Source: JADJPO01 sp963825645 (lineage in GTDB: Bacteria; Actinomycetota; Actinomycetes; Actinomycetales; Kineosporiaceae). From it: DNA of 64,000 nucleotides. Location: positions 124,001 to 188,000 of the forward strand of contig CAWGTT010000001.1 in the NCBI GenBank assembly GCA_963825645.1, given 5' to 3'. Below, in pieces: positions 1-8,521 of this stretch. Position 1 is the stretch's first letter. The number at the start of each line of letters is the position of its first letter. A model generated the notes under the pieces. The model was not told where the DNA came from, ran no database searches, and was given only the letters and a program-made list of their open reading frames with translations. Both the position numbers and the translations under genes were made by a program.

Positions 1-600
1 CGTGCGGTCGACGACTTCATCACCGAGATGCTGGCCACCCTCGGCCTGGTGCTCGCCCTGACCGCCGTTGCGGCCAAGCTGCAGGTCTCGGCGCCGCTGG
101 CCGCTGTGGCGGCCGGTCTACTGGTCGGGCTGCTCACCGACCGGCACTCGGCTGCGCTGTCCAGTCGCGAGCGCTTCGAGAGCGTGTGGTACTTCATCGA
201 CGAGCTGCTCAACGTCAGTCTGTTCACCCTGCTCGCACTGGAGCTGCTCGCAGTGGAGTTCGACAGGCGAAACCTGGTGATGGGGGTGATCGCCATACCG
301 CTGGTTCTGTTGGCCCGCACGGTCAGCGTCAATGTGCCGTATTACCTGATGCACCATCGCACCGGCTTCACCCCATACACCCGGCGGCTGATGGTCTGGG
401 GAGGGCTCCGCGGTGCCATCAGTCTCGCCCTGGCGTTCAGTGTGCCGGCCGGAACCGAACGTGACACGTTCCTGGTGATGACCTACCTGATTGTGGTGTT
501 CAGCGTGCTGGGTCAGGGTCTGACCGTCGGCCGCCTGGCCGGCCGTGCGGGGTCGGCCGAGCTCGATCAGAGCGGTGGTTCACCCCTCTCGCCGGTCTGA
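1..600 (+). CDS. Na+/H+ antiporter of the CPA1/NhaP type, C-terminal part
   Basis: The reading frame is open from the first base, so the gene begins upstream of the window; about 199 codons remain. It would exchange sodium (or potassium) for protons across the cytoplasmic membrane. Visible are several hydrophobic helices and the family's late signature WGGLRGAISLALAFSVP near residues 133-149 of the visible part, which in CPA1 exchangers lies in the ion-translocation core and contains a conserved Arg. The tail after the last helix is short and polar. The last 21 bases overlap the end of the convergent acyltransferase gene. The family call is firm; which cation is moved cannot be read from this fragment. 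Confidence 0.85.
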   Translation, partial: RAVDDFITEMLATLGLVLALTAVAAKLQVSAPLAAVAAGLLVGLLTDRHSAALSSRERFESVWYFIDELLNVSLFTLLALELLAVEFDRRNLVMGVIAIPLVLLARTVSVNVPYYLMHHRTGFTPYTRRLMVWGGLRGAISLALAFSVPAGTERDTFLVMTYLIVVFSVLGQGLTVGRLAGRAGSAELDQSGGSPLSPV

Positions 601-1719
601 CCCGCGCAGCGACAGCCGTCGGCCGGCCGTCGGCCGATGCTCCACCCAGGCGGCGTTCTTGCGCCGCAGGGCCGGCGCCTCGACCAGATACCAGGAGATG
701 ACCGCCACCGTTGCCGTGACCGCCAGCGCCGCCAGGGTGAACGCGACCCGACCGATCGACGTGAAGCCCAGCTCGACCAGCACCAGCACGATCGGCCAGT
801 GGTAGACGTACATCCCGTACGAAGCGTCGATGCCCGGCTCCCCGCGCACCGGCAACGCCACCATCAGCCACAGCACGAGATAGGCGAACGGGACAGCGCC
901 CAGCGGCCGGTACTCCTCGAAGAAGGCCAGGGCAGCGGTCAGAGTGATCGCTGCGGCCACCACGCCGGCCACCGGGAAGCGAACGCGGTGCGCGTAGACG
1001 TGCCCCAACGCTCCGAGTAGGAAGAGCGCGCCGAACCGGGGCAAGAACTCCAGCCGGTCGCCCGCCACCCCCGTCGCCTGGAGGGTGTGCGTCAACCAGG
1101 CGATGATCGTCACCGTGAGTAGGCCGTGTCGCCGAACCGGGCCGGGGAGCGCAATCCGCGAGGTGCGCCGGCCCGATCTGAGCACACCCACGGCAACCAG
1201 GACGCCGATACCGAGATAGCAGACCGCCTCGTAGTACAGCGTCCACAACGCCCCGTTCATCGCCTCAGCACGCAGTGGCCCGGGCAGGCCTGCGATCTGC
1301 CACTGCCGAATCAGCAACGCCGCATTGTCGGTCACGAACGAGACGGATGACTCGGGGCCGGTGAGTACCGATGTCGCCGGTCTCGAGCGTTGTACCGCCA
1401 CGATGGGGGCGGCCACGAAGGCGGTGAAGGCCAGGCAGACCCAGAACCCCGGCATGATCCGGAGTGCGCGGTGCCAGGCGAACCGGCGCAGGCTGGACAG
1501 CCGCAGCGCGCTGCGGGTGACCAGGAAGCCGCTGATCACGAAGAAGCCGTCGACCGCGAGGTCGCCGAGCAGGGTGTCGCCGAGAAGTGGTTGCTCCCGC
1601 CAGCCCAGCTCTTGTATGTGGACGACGGCGACCACGGTGGCAAGCGTGAGACGCAGACTCCACAACGCGTTGTTGCGCGCATCGAAACGGCTGGCCAGGG
1701 TAGGCCCGGCCATGAGCAT
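580..1719 (-). CDS. Acyltransferase family 3 membrane protein
   Basis: Integral-membrane O-acyltransferase (about 379 aa) of the family that acetylates or acylates surface sugars, lipids or antibiotics. The N-terminal part shows the family pattern: NNALWSLRLTLATVVAVVH in the first helix (normally ending in an active-site His; VVH here), then DGFFVISGFLVT, a hallmark. About ten hydrophobic segments follow, ending with YGMYVYHWPIVLVL. The open frame extends upstream to 1986, but the ATG at 1719 (codons Met-Leu-Met) is preceded by GGGAGGAATCGC, a clear ribosome site, so I start there. The 3' end overlaps the antiporter gene tail to tail. The acyl acceptor is unknown. Confidence 0.85.
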   Translation of the reverse strand: MLMAGPTLASRFDARNNALWSLRLTLATVVAVVHIQELGWREQPLLGDTLLGDLAVDGFFVISGFLVTRSALRLSSLRRFAWHRALRIMPGFWVCLAFTAFVAAPIVAVQRSRPATSVLTGPESSVSFVTDNAALLIRQWQIAGLPGPLRAEAMNGALWTLYYEAVCYLGIGVLVAVGVLRSGRRTSRIALPGPVRRHGLLTVTIIAWLTHTLQATGVAGDRLEFLPRFGALFLLGALGHVYAHRVRFPVAGVVAAAITLTAALAFFEEYRPLGAVPFAYLVLWLMVALPVRGEPGIDASYGMYVYHWPIVLVLVELGFTSIGRVAFTLAALAVTATVAVISWYLVEAPALRRKNAAWVEHRPTAGRRLSLRGSDRREG

Positions 1720-1963
1720 GCGATTCCTCCCGATGTCGCCCGTCCGAGCCCCGACTGTAGCGTTACGTGAGAGTAAGGGTTTGAATGTCTGATGGACCCC
1801 TGTGCGGTGGGCAATGTCGGCGCGGAGCGCCGTGGTCTGTCCCGTTCTCGTCCACGTCGCCTCATGCCTGCGTCCAGTGACAGGTCGGTGGCGTACAGTC
1901 AGGAGTCGTGACCCGCCGAGGCCGGCGCATGACGTCGACCCGGGGATGCAGGAGGTGGCGGGG

Positions 1964-2404
1964 GTGCACGAGAGGAAGCTCAGCATCGGGCCGGTCGCAG
2001 CGACGGTGGGCCTTAGCGTGCGGACGATCCGCTACTACGAGGAAGTCGGTCTCGTCACGCCTTCGGGGCGCACCGTAGGGGGGTTCCGGCTGTACAGCGC
2101 CGCCGACATCGACAGGCTGCGGCTGGTGAAGCGGATGAAGCCCCTCGGCTACTCGCTAGAGGAGATGGCCAGGCTGCTGAGCCTCATCGAGGCCATCTCC
2201 GCGGCGCCGCAGGAGCTCGGAAGGGTCGCCGAGGCCCGCGCCGAGCTGGGTGACTTCGCTCGCGGTGTGGCGGAACGTGTGGTGGAGCTGCGCACGCAGC
2301 TCGGCTATGCCGAGGAGTTCCGTGACCAGATCCTCGCCGTCATGGGTGGGGTCGTGGCCGCCAGCACTGTGGACGGCGCGCTGGCTCAGGCGAGCACGAA
2401 GTAA
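1964..2404 (+). CDS. MerR family transcriptional regulator
   Basis: Cytoplasmic DNA-binding regulator of about 146 aa. The winged helix-turn-helix is plain: LSIGPVAATVGLSVRTIRYYEE, then RTVGGFRLYSAADIDRL and the typical MKPLGYSLEEMARLL. A coiled dimerisation helix follows (residues ~75-120). No cysteine pair or histidine cluster marks a metal sensor, and the short C-terminal region gives no effector clue. The frame allows an ATG at 1946, but the GTG at 1964 has GGAGG at 1951-1955 with an 8-base spacer, so I prefer it. The last 19 bases overlap the end of the convergent permease gene. Its target is not evident. Confidence 0.85.
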   Translation: MHERKLSIGPVAATVGLSVRTIRYYEEVGLVTPSGRTVGGFRLYSAADIDRLRLVKRMKPLGYSLEEMARLLSLIEAISAAPQELGRVAEARAELGDFARGVAERVVELRTQLGYAEEFRDQILAVMGGVVAASTVDGALAQASTK

Positions 2405-3684
2405 CGCAGCAGCACGTACGGCGTGGCCAGGGCGATCGTGATGACCGCCGTGATGAGGCCGTACTTGGTGAACTCCCAGAAGGTGATTCGATGACCGGCC
2501 TTCTCGGCCAGGCCGAGGATCACCACGTTGGCCGAGGCGCCGACAGCGGTGGCGTTGCCGCCGAGGTCGGCCCCGATCGCCAGGGACCACCACAGCGACT
2601 GGGCCTGCGGGGTGTTCCCGGCGGCGGAGACGAGGTCGGCGACTACCGGGCTCATCGTGGCCACGTAGGGGATGTTGTCGACCACGGCGGACAGCACGGC
2701 TGAGCCCCACAGCAGCCCGACCGAGGCCGCCGCCAGCCGGCCCTCGGCGGCGTCCGCCGCCGTCCGGGAGATCTGCTCGATCACCCCGGTGTTCACCAGG
2801 GACCCCACCATGATGAACAGGCCCGCGAAGAAGATCAGGGTCGGCCACTCGACTTCCGTGGCGACATCTTCGGCGTCCAGGCGGGACAGGGCGACGAGGA
2901 CCAGGCCGCCGATCAGCGCGACAACCGACGGTTCGAAGTGCAGCACGCTGTGCAGCACGAAGGCGACCGTCACCGCAGTCAGAACCACCAGGCTGACGAC
3001 GAGCAGGCGGGTGTCCTGGAGCGCCTCACGCTCCTCCAGGTCCATGACGCTGCGCGCGCGCTCCGGGTCGTAGACGAACGCGGAGCGGAACATGATCCTG
3101 CACAGCCCGACGAACACGACCATCAGCACGATCACCAGGGGCGTGAGGTTGACGAGGAAGTCGCTGTAGGTCAGCCCGCTGCGGCTGGCGATGATGATGT
3201 TGGGCGGGTCGCCCACCAGGGTGGCCGTGCCGCCGATGTTGCTGGCCAACGCCTCGGCGATCAGGAACGGGATCACCGGGACCCCGAGCCGGTCGCAGAC
3301 CAGGAAGGTGACCGGGGCGATCAGCAGTACCGTGGTCACGTTGTCGAGCAGGGCCGAGGCCACGGCGGTGACCACGACCAGGATCACCATCACCCGGAAC
3401 GGCTTGCCCTTGGCACGCTTGACCGACCAGATCGCGATGAACTCGAACACCCCGGTGCGCTTGAGCACGCCGACGATCAGCATCATGCCCAGCAGCAGGA
3501 ACAGCACGTTCCAGTCGATGCCGGTCTCGGGGTCGAAGAAGGCGGCCTCGGCGTCGGTGGCCCCGATCAGCAACATGATCACGGCGCCGCCGAGTGCGAC
3601 CTTGACCCGATGAACCTTCTCGGTCGCGATCAGGCTGTAGGCCACCGCGAAGACGGCGACCGCGATCCAGGCGGTGAGGCTCAT
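2386..3684 (-). CDS. ArsB/NhaD-type (ion transporter superfamily) permease
   Basis: Membrane transporter of 432 aa with about 11-12 hydrophobic segments. The two inverted-repeat signatures of the family are present: DNVTTVLLIAPVTF with IGGTATLVGDPPNIIIAS in the first half, and DNIPYVATMSPVV with DLGGNATAVGASANVV in the second. These belong to ion pumps/exchangers of the ArsB, NhaD and SLC13 group. I cannot choose between arsenite, Na+/H+ or dicarboxylate transport. Its ATG overlaps the stop of the upstream CBS gene (ATGA), so the two are translationally coupled. The CBS protein is probably its cytosolic regulator, since in some homologues a CBS pair is fused to the permease (inference). Confidence 0.85.
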   Translation of the reverse strand: MSLTAWIAVAVFAVAYSLIATEKVHRVKVALGGAVIMLLIGATDAEAAFFDPETGIDWNVLFLLLGMMLIVGVLKRTGVFEFIAIWSVKRAKGKPFRVMVILVVVTAVASALLDNVTTVLLIAPVTFLVCDRLGVPVIPFLIAEALASNIGGTATLVGDPPNIIIASRSGLTYSDFLVNLTPLVIVLMVVFVGLCRIMFRSAFVYDPERARSVMDLEEREALQDTRLLVVSLVVLTAVTVAFVLHSVLHFEPSVVALIGGLVLVALSRLDAEDVATEVEWPTLIFFAGLFIMVGSLVNTGVIEQISRTAADAAEGRLAAASVGLLWGSAVLSAVVDNIPYVATMSPVVADLVSAAGNTPQAQSLWWSLAIGADLGGNATAVGASANVVILGLAEKAGHRITFWEFTKYGLITAVITIALATPYVLLRYFVLA

Positions 3685-4139
3685 GAGGCGAGCACCCGAT
3701 CGAGCAGCGCGTCCAGGGTGATCGCCCCCAACATCGACTCCTCGCGGTTCACGACGGCGACCAGCGGGGTACGGGAGCGCGCCATCAGCGCGGCGATCTC
3801 CAGCAGGGTCGCGTCCTCGTCGACCACTGGTAGCTCCCTTGCCTTGTACCGCAGAAGCTGGGCGACCGTCTTGTCCCCGAGCTGCTCTATGAAGATGTCC
3901 GAGGCGGCTTCGTCGACCACGCTGGCCAGGGCCGGATCATCCTGCACGTAGCGGGGCACCGCCATCTTCAGCACCTCGGTTCCGGCCAGGATCGTGGTCG
4001 GGTGCCCCTGTCCGTCCGTGACGATCAGGCCCGGAAGGTCCTGGCCGGCCAGAAGCCTCGCCGCCTCGATGGCCGGGGTGTCGGCTCGCACCGACGGGTA
4101 CGCCACGACCAGGTCACGAGCGCGCACGACGTCCTCCAC
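3681..4139 (-). CDS. CBS domain pair protein
   Basis: Small soluble protein of 152 aa made of two CBS repeats, which bind adenine nucleotides and act as energy-state switches. The first repeat covers about residues 1-60 (ARDLVVAYPSVRADTPAIEAARLL, GLIVTDGQGHPTTIL); the second covers about 85-150 (ARELPVVDEDATLLEIAALM, TPLVAVVNRE, GAITLDALL). It starts with GTG and lies 26 bases after the aminotransferase stop. Its own stop overlaps the permease start. The gene order suggests it gates or stabilises the permease; that role is inference. Confidence 0.85.
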   Translation of the reverse strand: MEDVVRARDLVVAYPSVRADTPAIEAARLLAGQDLPGLIVTDGQGHPTTILAGTEVLKMAVPRYVQDDPALASVVDEAASDIFIEQLGDKTVAQLLRYKARELPVVDEDATLLEIAALMARSRTPLVAVVNREESMLGAITLDALLDRVLAS

Positions 4140-4164
4140 ATCCAGTCACGGGGTTCGCGGGAGT

Positions 4165-5445
4165 CTAGCCCTGGGGCGGCTCGCCGGCCGTCGCGTCGTG
4201 CTCGCGGGTGGCGAGTCGGATGCATGCGGCCACGACCTCCATCGCGGCGCGAACCTCCTCGAGCGGGGGGCGGGTCGGCGCGATCCGGATGTTGCGGTTG
4301 GCCGGGTCCTGTCCGCCCGGGTAGGTCGCGCCCGCCGGGGTCACGCTCACCCCCGCCTCCGCGGCGAGCTGGACGACGCGGTCGGCGACCGGCGCGGTCG
4401 TGTCCAGGCTGGAGAAGTACCCCCCGCGGGGGGTGGTCCAGGTGGCGTACGTCCCGTCGGTGCCCAGGTGTGCCGAGAGGATCTCGTCGACTGCGGCGAA
4501 CTTGGGGGCGATCAGCGCGGCGTGCCGGCGCATCAGGGCGTCGATGCCGCCGGGGTAGGCGGACAGGAAGCGCACGTGTCGGGCCTGCTCCAGCTTGTTC
4601 GGGCCGATGCTCTGCGCGCCCAGGTAGGTGATCAGCCACGTGACCGTGTCCGCTCCGGCCGCGACGAAGCCCAGCCCGCCGCCGGCAAAGGTGATCTTGC
4701 TCGTGCTGGCGAAGACGAGAGCCCGTTCCGGGCGCCCGGCGTCGGCGCACAGCTCGAGCAGGTTGACCCGCGGGTCGGGCTCACCGAGGTGGTGAGCTCG
4801 GTAGGCGTCGTCGGCGAAGATCGTGAAGTCCGGCGCAGCGGCGTCCAGCGCCGCGAGCCGAGCGGCCTTCTCGGCGCTGATCGTGTCGCCGGTCGGGTTG
4901 CTGTACGTGGGCACGAACAGCACCCCCTTCACCGCCGGGTCGTCCGCCGCGATCCGTTCGATCGCCTCGACGTCCGGTCCGTCGGCAGTCATCGCGACCT
5001 CGACCATGTCGAACCCCAGCGTCTGCAGCAGCAGGAAGTGCCGGTCGTAGCCCGGAGTCGTGACGATCATGCGCGCGGAGCCGGTCACCCACGGTGCGGG
5101 GGAGTGTGGCATTCCGTGCAGGAGGGCGAAGGTCAGCACCATTCCCTGCAGCTCCAGGGAGGCGTTGTTCCAGACCACCACGTTCTCGGGTGCGACGTCG
5201 AGGTAGTCGGCGAAGAGCCGCCGGGCGCTGGGCAGACCGGCCACGCCGCCGCCGTAGTTGCGCAGGTCGACGCCGTCCATCGTCACGTCGTCCGGACCGA
5301 GTGCCGTCATCAGGTCGTTGGACAGGTCGAAGTCGGCGTCCGACGGCTGGCCCCGCTGCATGTTCAGCTTCAGGCCCTTTGCTTGAAGGGCCGCGTAAGC
5401 GGTCTGTGCCTGAGCGAGCATGTCACGCCGAGCGTCCGGGGTCAT
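4165..5445 (-). CDS. Type Ic aspartate aminotransferase (PLP-dependent)
   Basis: Fold-type I transaminase of 426 aa. It closely resembles the actinobacterial Ic aspartate aminotransferases (AspT of Corynebacterium, Rv3722c of Mycobacterium tuberculosis), which move the amino group between glutamate and oxaloacetate. Seen directly: RNYGG near residue 64, PGYDRHF ~131-137, YSNPTGD ~181-187, ADDAY ~211-215, the PLP lysine in FASTSKITFAGGG (Lys250), SIGPNKLEQ, and NIRIAPTRPP for the substrate carboxylate. The antisense frame stays open far upstream, through pcrA; the first start outside pcrA with the conserved N-terminus is the ATG at 5445. It leads an operon with the CBS protein and permease. 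Confidence 0.92.
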   Translation of the reverse strand: MTPDARRDMLAQAQTAYAALQAKGLKLNMQRGQPSDADFDLSNDLMTALGPDDVTMDGVDLRNYGGGVAGLPSARRLFADYLDVAPENVVVWNNASLELQGMVLTFALLHGMPHSPAPWVTGSARMIVTTPGYDRHFLLLQTLGFDMVEVAMTADGPDVEAIERIAADDPAVKGVLFVPTYSNPTGDTISAEKAARLAALDAAAPDFTIFADDAYRAHHLGEPDPRVNLLELCADAGRPERALVFASTSKITFAGGGLGFVAAGADTVTWLITYLGAQSIGPNKLEQARHVRFLSAYPGGIDALMRRHAALIAPKFAAVDEILSAHLGTDGTYATWTTPRGGYFSSLDTTAPVADRVVQLAAEAGVSVTPAGATYPGGQDPANRNIRIAPTRPPLEEVRAAMEVVAACIRLATREHDATAGEPPQG

Positions 5446-5541
5446 GGCGCCCAAAGTACTCGGGCGGCCTGGTCTCGGCGGTAACGCCGCAGGGCTCGCG
5501 CCTGGACGGCCGGCCCGACGCGGTTCGTCGGTGTGGCCACG

Positions 5542-5547
5542 TAGGCT
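5542..5547 (+). promoter_or_regulatory. Putative -10 box (TAGGCT) for pcrA
   Basis: TAGGCT ends 9 bases before the pcrA ATG. A start point about 7-10 bases downstream would make the mRNA leaderless or nearly so, and no ribosome site is visible before the ATG. No good -35 box is seen. The spacing matches several other genes in this window. Confidence 0.45.
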
Positions 5548-5556
5548 GGCCGCGCG

Positions 5557-8043
5557 ATGAGCACTCTGTTCGACGACCTGTCGCTGCCCGGGCCTTCCGG
5601 GACGCCGGCTGCAGCGCACCCGCGGCTGCCCGACCTGGGCCCGCGGGTGCTGGACGACGATGCGGGCCCTGCTCCTGCCGGGGGTGCGGCCGCGGTCGAG
5701 TCCCTGCTCGCGGGCCTCAACCCGCAGCAGCGCGAGGGGGTCCTGCACGAAGGGGCTCCGCTGCTGCTGGTCGCCGGGGCCGGATCGGGCAAGACCCGGG
5801 TACTCACCCATCGGATCGCCTACCTGCTGGCGGCGCGCGGCGTCCGTCCGGGACAGGTGCTGGCGATCACCTTCACCAACAAGGCCGCGGCTGAGATGCG
5901 TGAGCGGGTGGCCGCCCTGGTCGGACCGCGGGCAGGCACGATGTGGGTCTCGACGTTCCACTCGGCCTGCGTCAAGATCCTGCGCCGCGAGGCGGGCCAC
6001 GTCGGGCTGCGCTCCAGCTTCTCGATCTACGACGCGGCGGACTCCCGGCGGCTGATGGCCATGGTCTGCCGCGAGCTCGATCTCGACCCCAAGCGCCACC
6101 CGCCGCGATCGTTCAGCCACCAGGTGAGCAACCTCAAGAACGAGCTGGTCGACGAGGAGACCTTCGCCGGCCGGGTGAGCGACGGCACGCCCGCCGAGCG
6201 GACCCTGGCCGAGGCCTACGCGGCCTACCAGAGCCGGCTTCGTCAGGCCAACGCGATGGACTTCGACGACCTGATCATGAACACGGTCAACATCCTGCAG
6301 GCGTTCCCCGAGGTGGCCGCCCACTACCGGCGCAGGTTCCGCCACGTGCTGGTCGACGAGTACCAGGACACCAACCACGCTCAGTACGTGCTGGTGCGTG
6401 AGCTCGTCGGAGGGTCGTTGTCCGAGGCGATCAAGCACGCCGAACGCCAGGAGAGCGGTGCGGGTGGAGTCGAACCCGAACAGGGCAGCTCGCCGTCGGG
6501 TGAGTCGGCGCCGGCGCCTGCCGCCGAGTTGACGGTGGTCGGCGACGCAGACCAGTCCATCTACGCCTTCCGTGGCGCGTCGATCCGGAACATCACCGAG
6601 TTCGAACAGGACTACCCGAACGCGAGAACCATTCTGCTGGAACAGAACTACCGCTCCACCCAGACGATCCTGTCGGCGGCGAACGCCGTCATCGAACGAA
6701 ACCCCGACCGCACACCGAAGAAGCTCTGGACGGCGGGCGAGGACGGCGCTCAGATCGTCGGCTACGTGGCCGACAACGAGCATGACGAGGCCTCGTTCGT
6801 GGCCGAGGAGATCGAGCGGCTCACCGACATCTCGGGGGTCCGGCCCGGGGACGTCGCCGTGTTCTACCGCACCAACGCACAGTCCCGGGCGTTGGAGGAG
6901 GTGTTCGTGCGGGTCGGGCTGCCGTACAGGGTGGTCGGCGGCACCCGCTTCTACGAGCGCCGCGAGATCAAGGACGCTCTGGCCTACCTGCGCCTTCTGG
7001 CCAACCCGCAGGACACGGTGAACCTGCGCCGGATCCTGAACGTGCCCAAACGGGGGATCGGGGACCGGGCCGAGGCGTGCGTGACCGTGCTGGCCGACCG
7101 GGAGCGGATCAGCTTCGCGGACGCGCTCCAGCGGGCCGGCGAGGCGCCGGGAATCGCCACCCGCTCGCTGAGCTGCATCACGGCGTTCAACTCCCTGATC
7201 GCAAACCTGCACACCCTCATCGAGGGTGGCGCCGGTCCGTCGACCGTGCTCACCGCCGTTCTGGAACAGACCGGGTACCTCGCCGAGCTGCGGGACAGCC
7301 GCGATCCGCAGGACGAGTCCCGGCTGGAGAACCTCGCCGAGCTGGTCGCCGTCGCCCAGGAGTACGAGGTCACCGCTGCCGATTCACCCGACGGGCCGAA
7401 CCTGACCGAGTTCCTGGAACAGGTCTCCCTGGTTGCCGACGCCGACGAGGTGCCGGACGAGGCGGTGGCGGACGGCGCCGCCGAACAGGCCGAGCACGCC
7501 GAGGCCGGCGTGGTCACCCTGATGACCCTGCACACAGCCAAGGGGCTGGAGTTCCCCACGGTGTTCCTCACCGGTATGGAGGACGGGACGTTCCCGCACC
7601 AGCGCTCGTTCGCCAAGGCGGCCGATCTGGCCGAGGAGCGCCGGCTCGCCTACGTGGGCATCACCCGGGCCCGGGAGCGGCTTTTCGTCTCCCGGGCCGT
7701 CGTCCGCAGCGCCTGGGGGCAGCCCAACTACTTCCCGGCCAGCCGGTTCCTCGAGGAGGTCCCCGCCGAGCTGCTGGACTGGCGCCGGCTCGAGGACACC
7801 AGTGTCCGCCCCTCCTCGGCCCCAGCCATGCAGCGGCTCGCCGCCCGCCCGGGGGTGCGCTCACTCGGCAACCGCGAGGTGGTGCACCTCGAGCCCGGGG
7901 ACCGGGTCACCCACGACGCGTTCGGGCTGGGCACCGTGATCCGGATCGAGGGGGCCGGCGAACGGGCCGTCGCGCACGTCGACTTCCGCGACGAGGGCAC
8001 CAAGCGGCTTCTGCTCCGGTATGCGCCGGTCACCAGGCTCTGA
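5557..8043 (+). CDS. pcrA: ATP-dependent 3'-5' DNA helicase PcrA (UvrD1-like)
   Basis: Superfamily 1A helicase of 828 aa acting in nucleotide excision repair and removal of stalled RNA polymerase. Motifs in order: Q motif LNPQQREGV (~54), Walker A AGAGSGKT (73-80), TFTNKAAAEMRERV, Walker B DEYQDT (~267), GDADQSIYAFRGA (~329), LEQNYRST, VVGGTRFYERREIKD, TLHTAKGLEFP, and EERRLAYVGITRARERL. The C-terminal 50 residues form the Tudor-like RNA polymerase-binding domain (GDRVTHDAFGLGTVIRIEG). Between motifs II and III there is an unusually long linker rich in Glu, Ser, Pro and Gly. The N-terminal 50 residues are a low-complexity extension. Divergent from the aminotransferase operon across 111 bp. 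Confidence 0.95.
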   Translation: MSTLFDDLSLPGPSGTPAAAHPRLPDLGPRVLDDDAGPAPAGGAAAVESLLAGLNPQQREGVLHEGAPLLLVAGAGSGKTRVLTHRIAYLLAARGVRPGQVLAITFTNKAAAEMRERVAALVGPRAGTMWVSTFHSACVKILRREAGHVGLRSSFSIYDAADSRRLMAMVCRELDLDPKRHPPRSFSHQVSNLKNELVDEETFAGRVSDGTPAERTLAEAYAAYQSRLRQANAMDFDDLIMNTVNILQAFPEVAAHYRRRFRHVLVDEYQDTNHAQYVLVRELVGGSLSEAIKHAERQESGAGGVEPEQGSSPSGESAPAPAAELTVVGDADQSIYAFRGASIRNITEFEQDYPNARTILLEQNYRSTQTILSAANAVIERNPDRTPKKLWTAGEDGAQIVGYVADNEHDEASFVAEEIERLTDISGVRPGDVAVFYRTNAQSRALEEVFVRVGLPYRVVGGTRFYERREIKDALAYLRLLANPQDTVNLRRILNVPKRGIGDRAEACVTVLADRERISFADALQRAGEAPGIATRSLSCITAFNSLIANLHTLIEGGAGPSTVLTAVLEQTGYLAELRDSRDPQDESRLENLAELVAVAQEYEVTAADSPDGPNLTEFLEQVSLVADADEVPDEAVADGAAEQAEHAEAGVVTLMTLHTAKGLEFPTVFLTGMEDGTFPHQRSFAKAADLAEERRLAYVGITRARERLFVSRAVVRSAWGQPNYFPASRFLEEVPAELLDWRRLEDTSVRPSSAPAMQRLAARPGVRSLGNREVVHLEPGDRVTHDAFGLGTVIRIEGAGERAVAHVDFRDEGTKRLLLRYAPVTRL

Positions 8044-8107
8044 GCCGGGCCAACGACACCCCAGGATGGGCGCGTCAGCACCGAGAGCAAGTGCATGACA
8101 TAACCCG

Positions 8108-8146
8108 GTACTTTACATAGCCAAGTACTAGGCCTAGCCTTGCTCT
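8108..8146 (+). promoter_or_regulatory. Promoter with inverted repeat, likely PadR autoregulatory site
   Basis: TTTACA (8112-8117) and TAGCCT (8135-8140) are separated by 17 bases, and the padR-like ATG sits 7 bases after the -10 box, so transcription should begin at the start codon (leaderless). GTACTT (8108-8113) and AAGTAC (8123-8128) form an inverted repeat overlapping the -35 box and spacer. That is where an autorepressor would block polymerase. PadR proteins commonly repress their own operon, so this is the natural candidate operator; binding is inferred. Confidence 0.6.
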
Positions 8147-8521
8147 ATGGCCGACCATGACCCGCAGATGTTGAAGGGCGTCCTGTCGCTACTCCTGCTC
8201 CAGCTGTGCCTCACTCGCGAGGACTACGGCTATGCACTCGTCGTCCGCCTGCAGGACAGGGGCTTCGCCGACCTGTCCGAGGGGAGCGTCTATCCGGCGC
8301 TGGCTCGACTGGAGTCGCAGGGTCTGTTGGAGGCCTACCTGGTGCGCTCGAGCTCCGGCCCGGCGCGCAAGTACTACCGAGTCACCGACGCGGGTCGCGT
8401 CGAGCTCGACCGCGGGCGCTCGGCTTGGCTGGGTCTGGTCGGCGTGGTCAACGACATCCTGGCCGAAGGCGGCGGTTCTGCCGACTCGGCGGCCGAACAT
8501 CACGAGGAGGCACTGTCATGA
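8147..8521 (+). CDS. PadR family transcriptional regulator
   Basis: Small winged-helix repressor of 124 aa. Family landmarks: LKGVLSLLLLQLCLTREDYGYALVV in the first two helices, LSEGSVYPALARLESQGLL in the recognition helix and following region, and YYRVTDAGRVEL in the wing. PadR proteins act as dimers that sense small hydrophobic compounds, drugs or envelope stress. Its stop overlaps the ATG of a membrane protein gene (ATGA), the usual PadR/membrane-partner arrangement. The transcript appears leaderless, with an inverted repeat across the promoter, so autorepression is likely. The inducer cannot be inferred. Confidence 0.92.
   Translation: MADHDPQMLKGVLSLLLLQLCLTREDYGYALVVRLQDRGFADLSEGSVYPALARLESQGLLEAYLVRSSSGPARKYYRVTDAGRVELDRGRSAWLGLVGVVNDILAEGGGSADSAAEHHEEALS

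Noticed and set aside
2938..3951. 337-codon plus-strand open frame opposite the permease and CBS genes
   Set aside because: Composition is dominated by His, Asp, Gln, Glu and Arg with no fold or motif; it is the complement of a real membrane protein gene.
5446..7212. Long minus-strand open frame extending the aminotransferase by about 590 codons upstream
   Set aside because: It is antisense to pcrA, has Arg/Gln/His-rich composition typical of GC-rich shadow frames, and the aminotransferase family starts at 5445.
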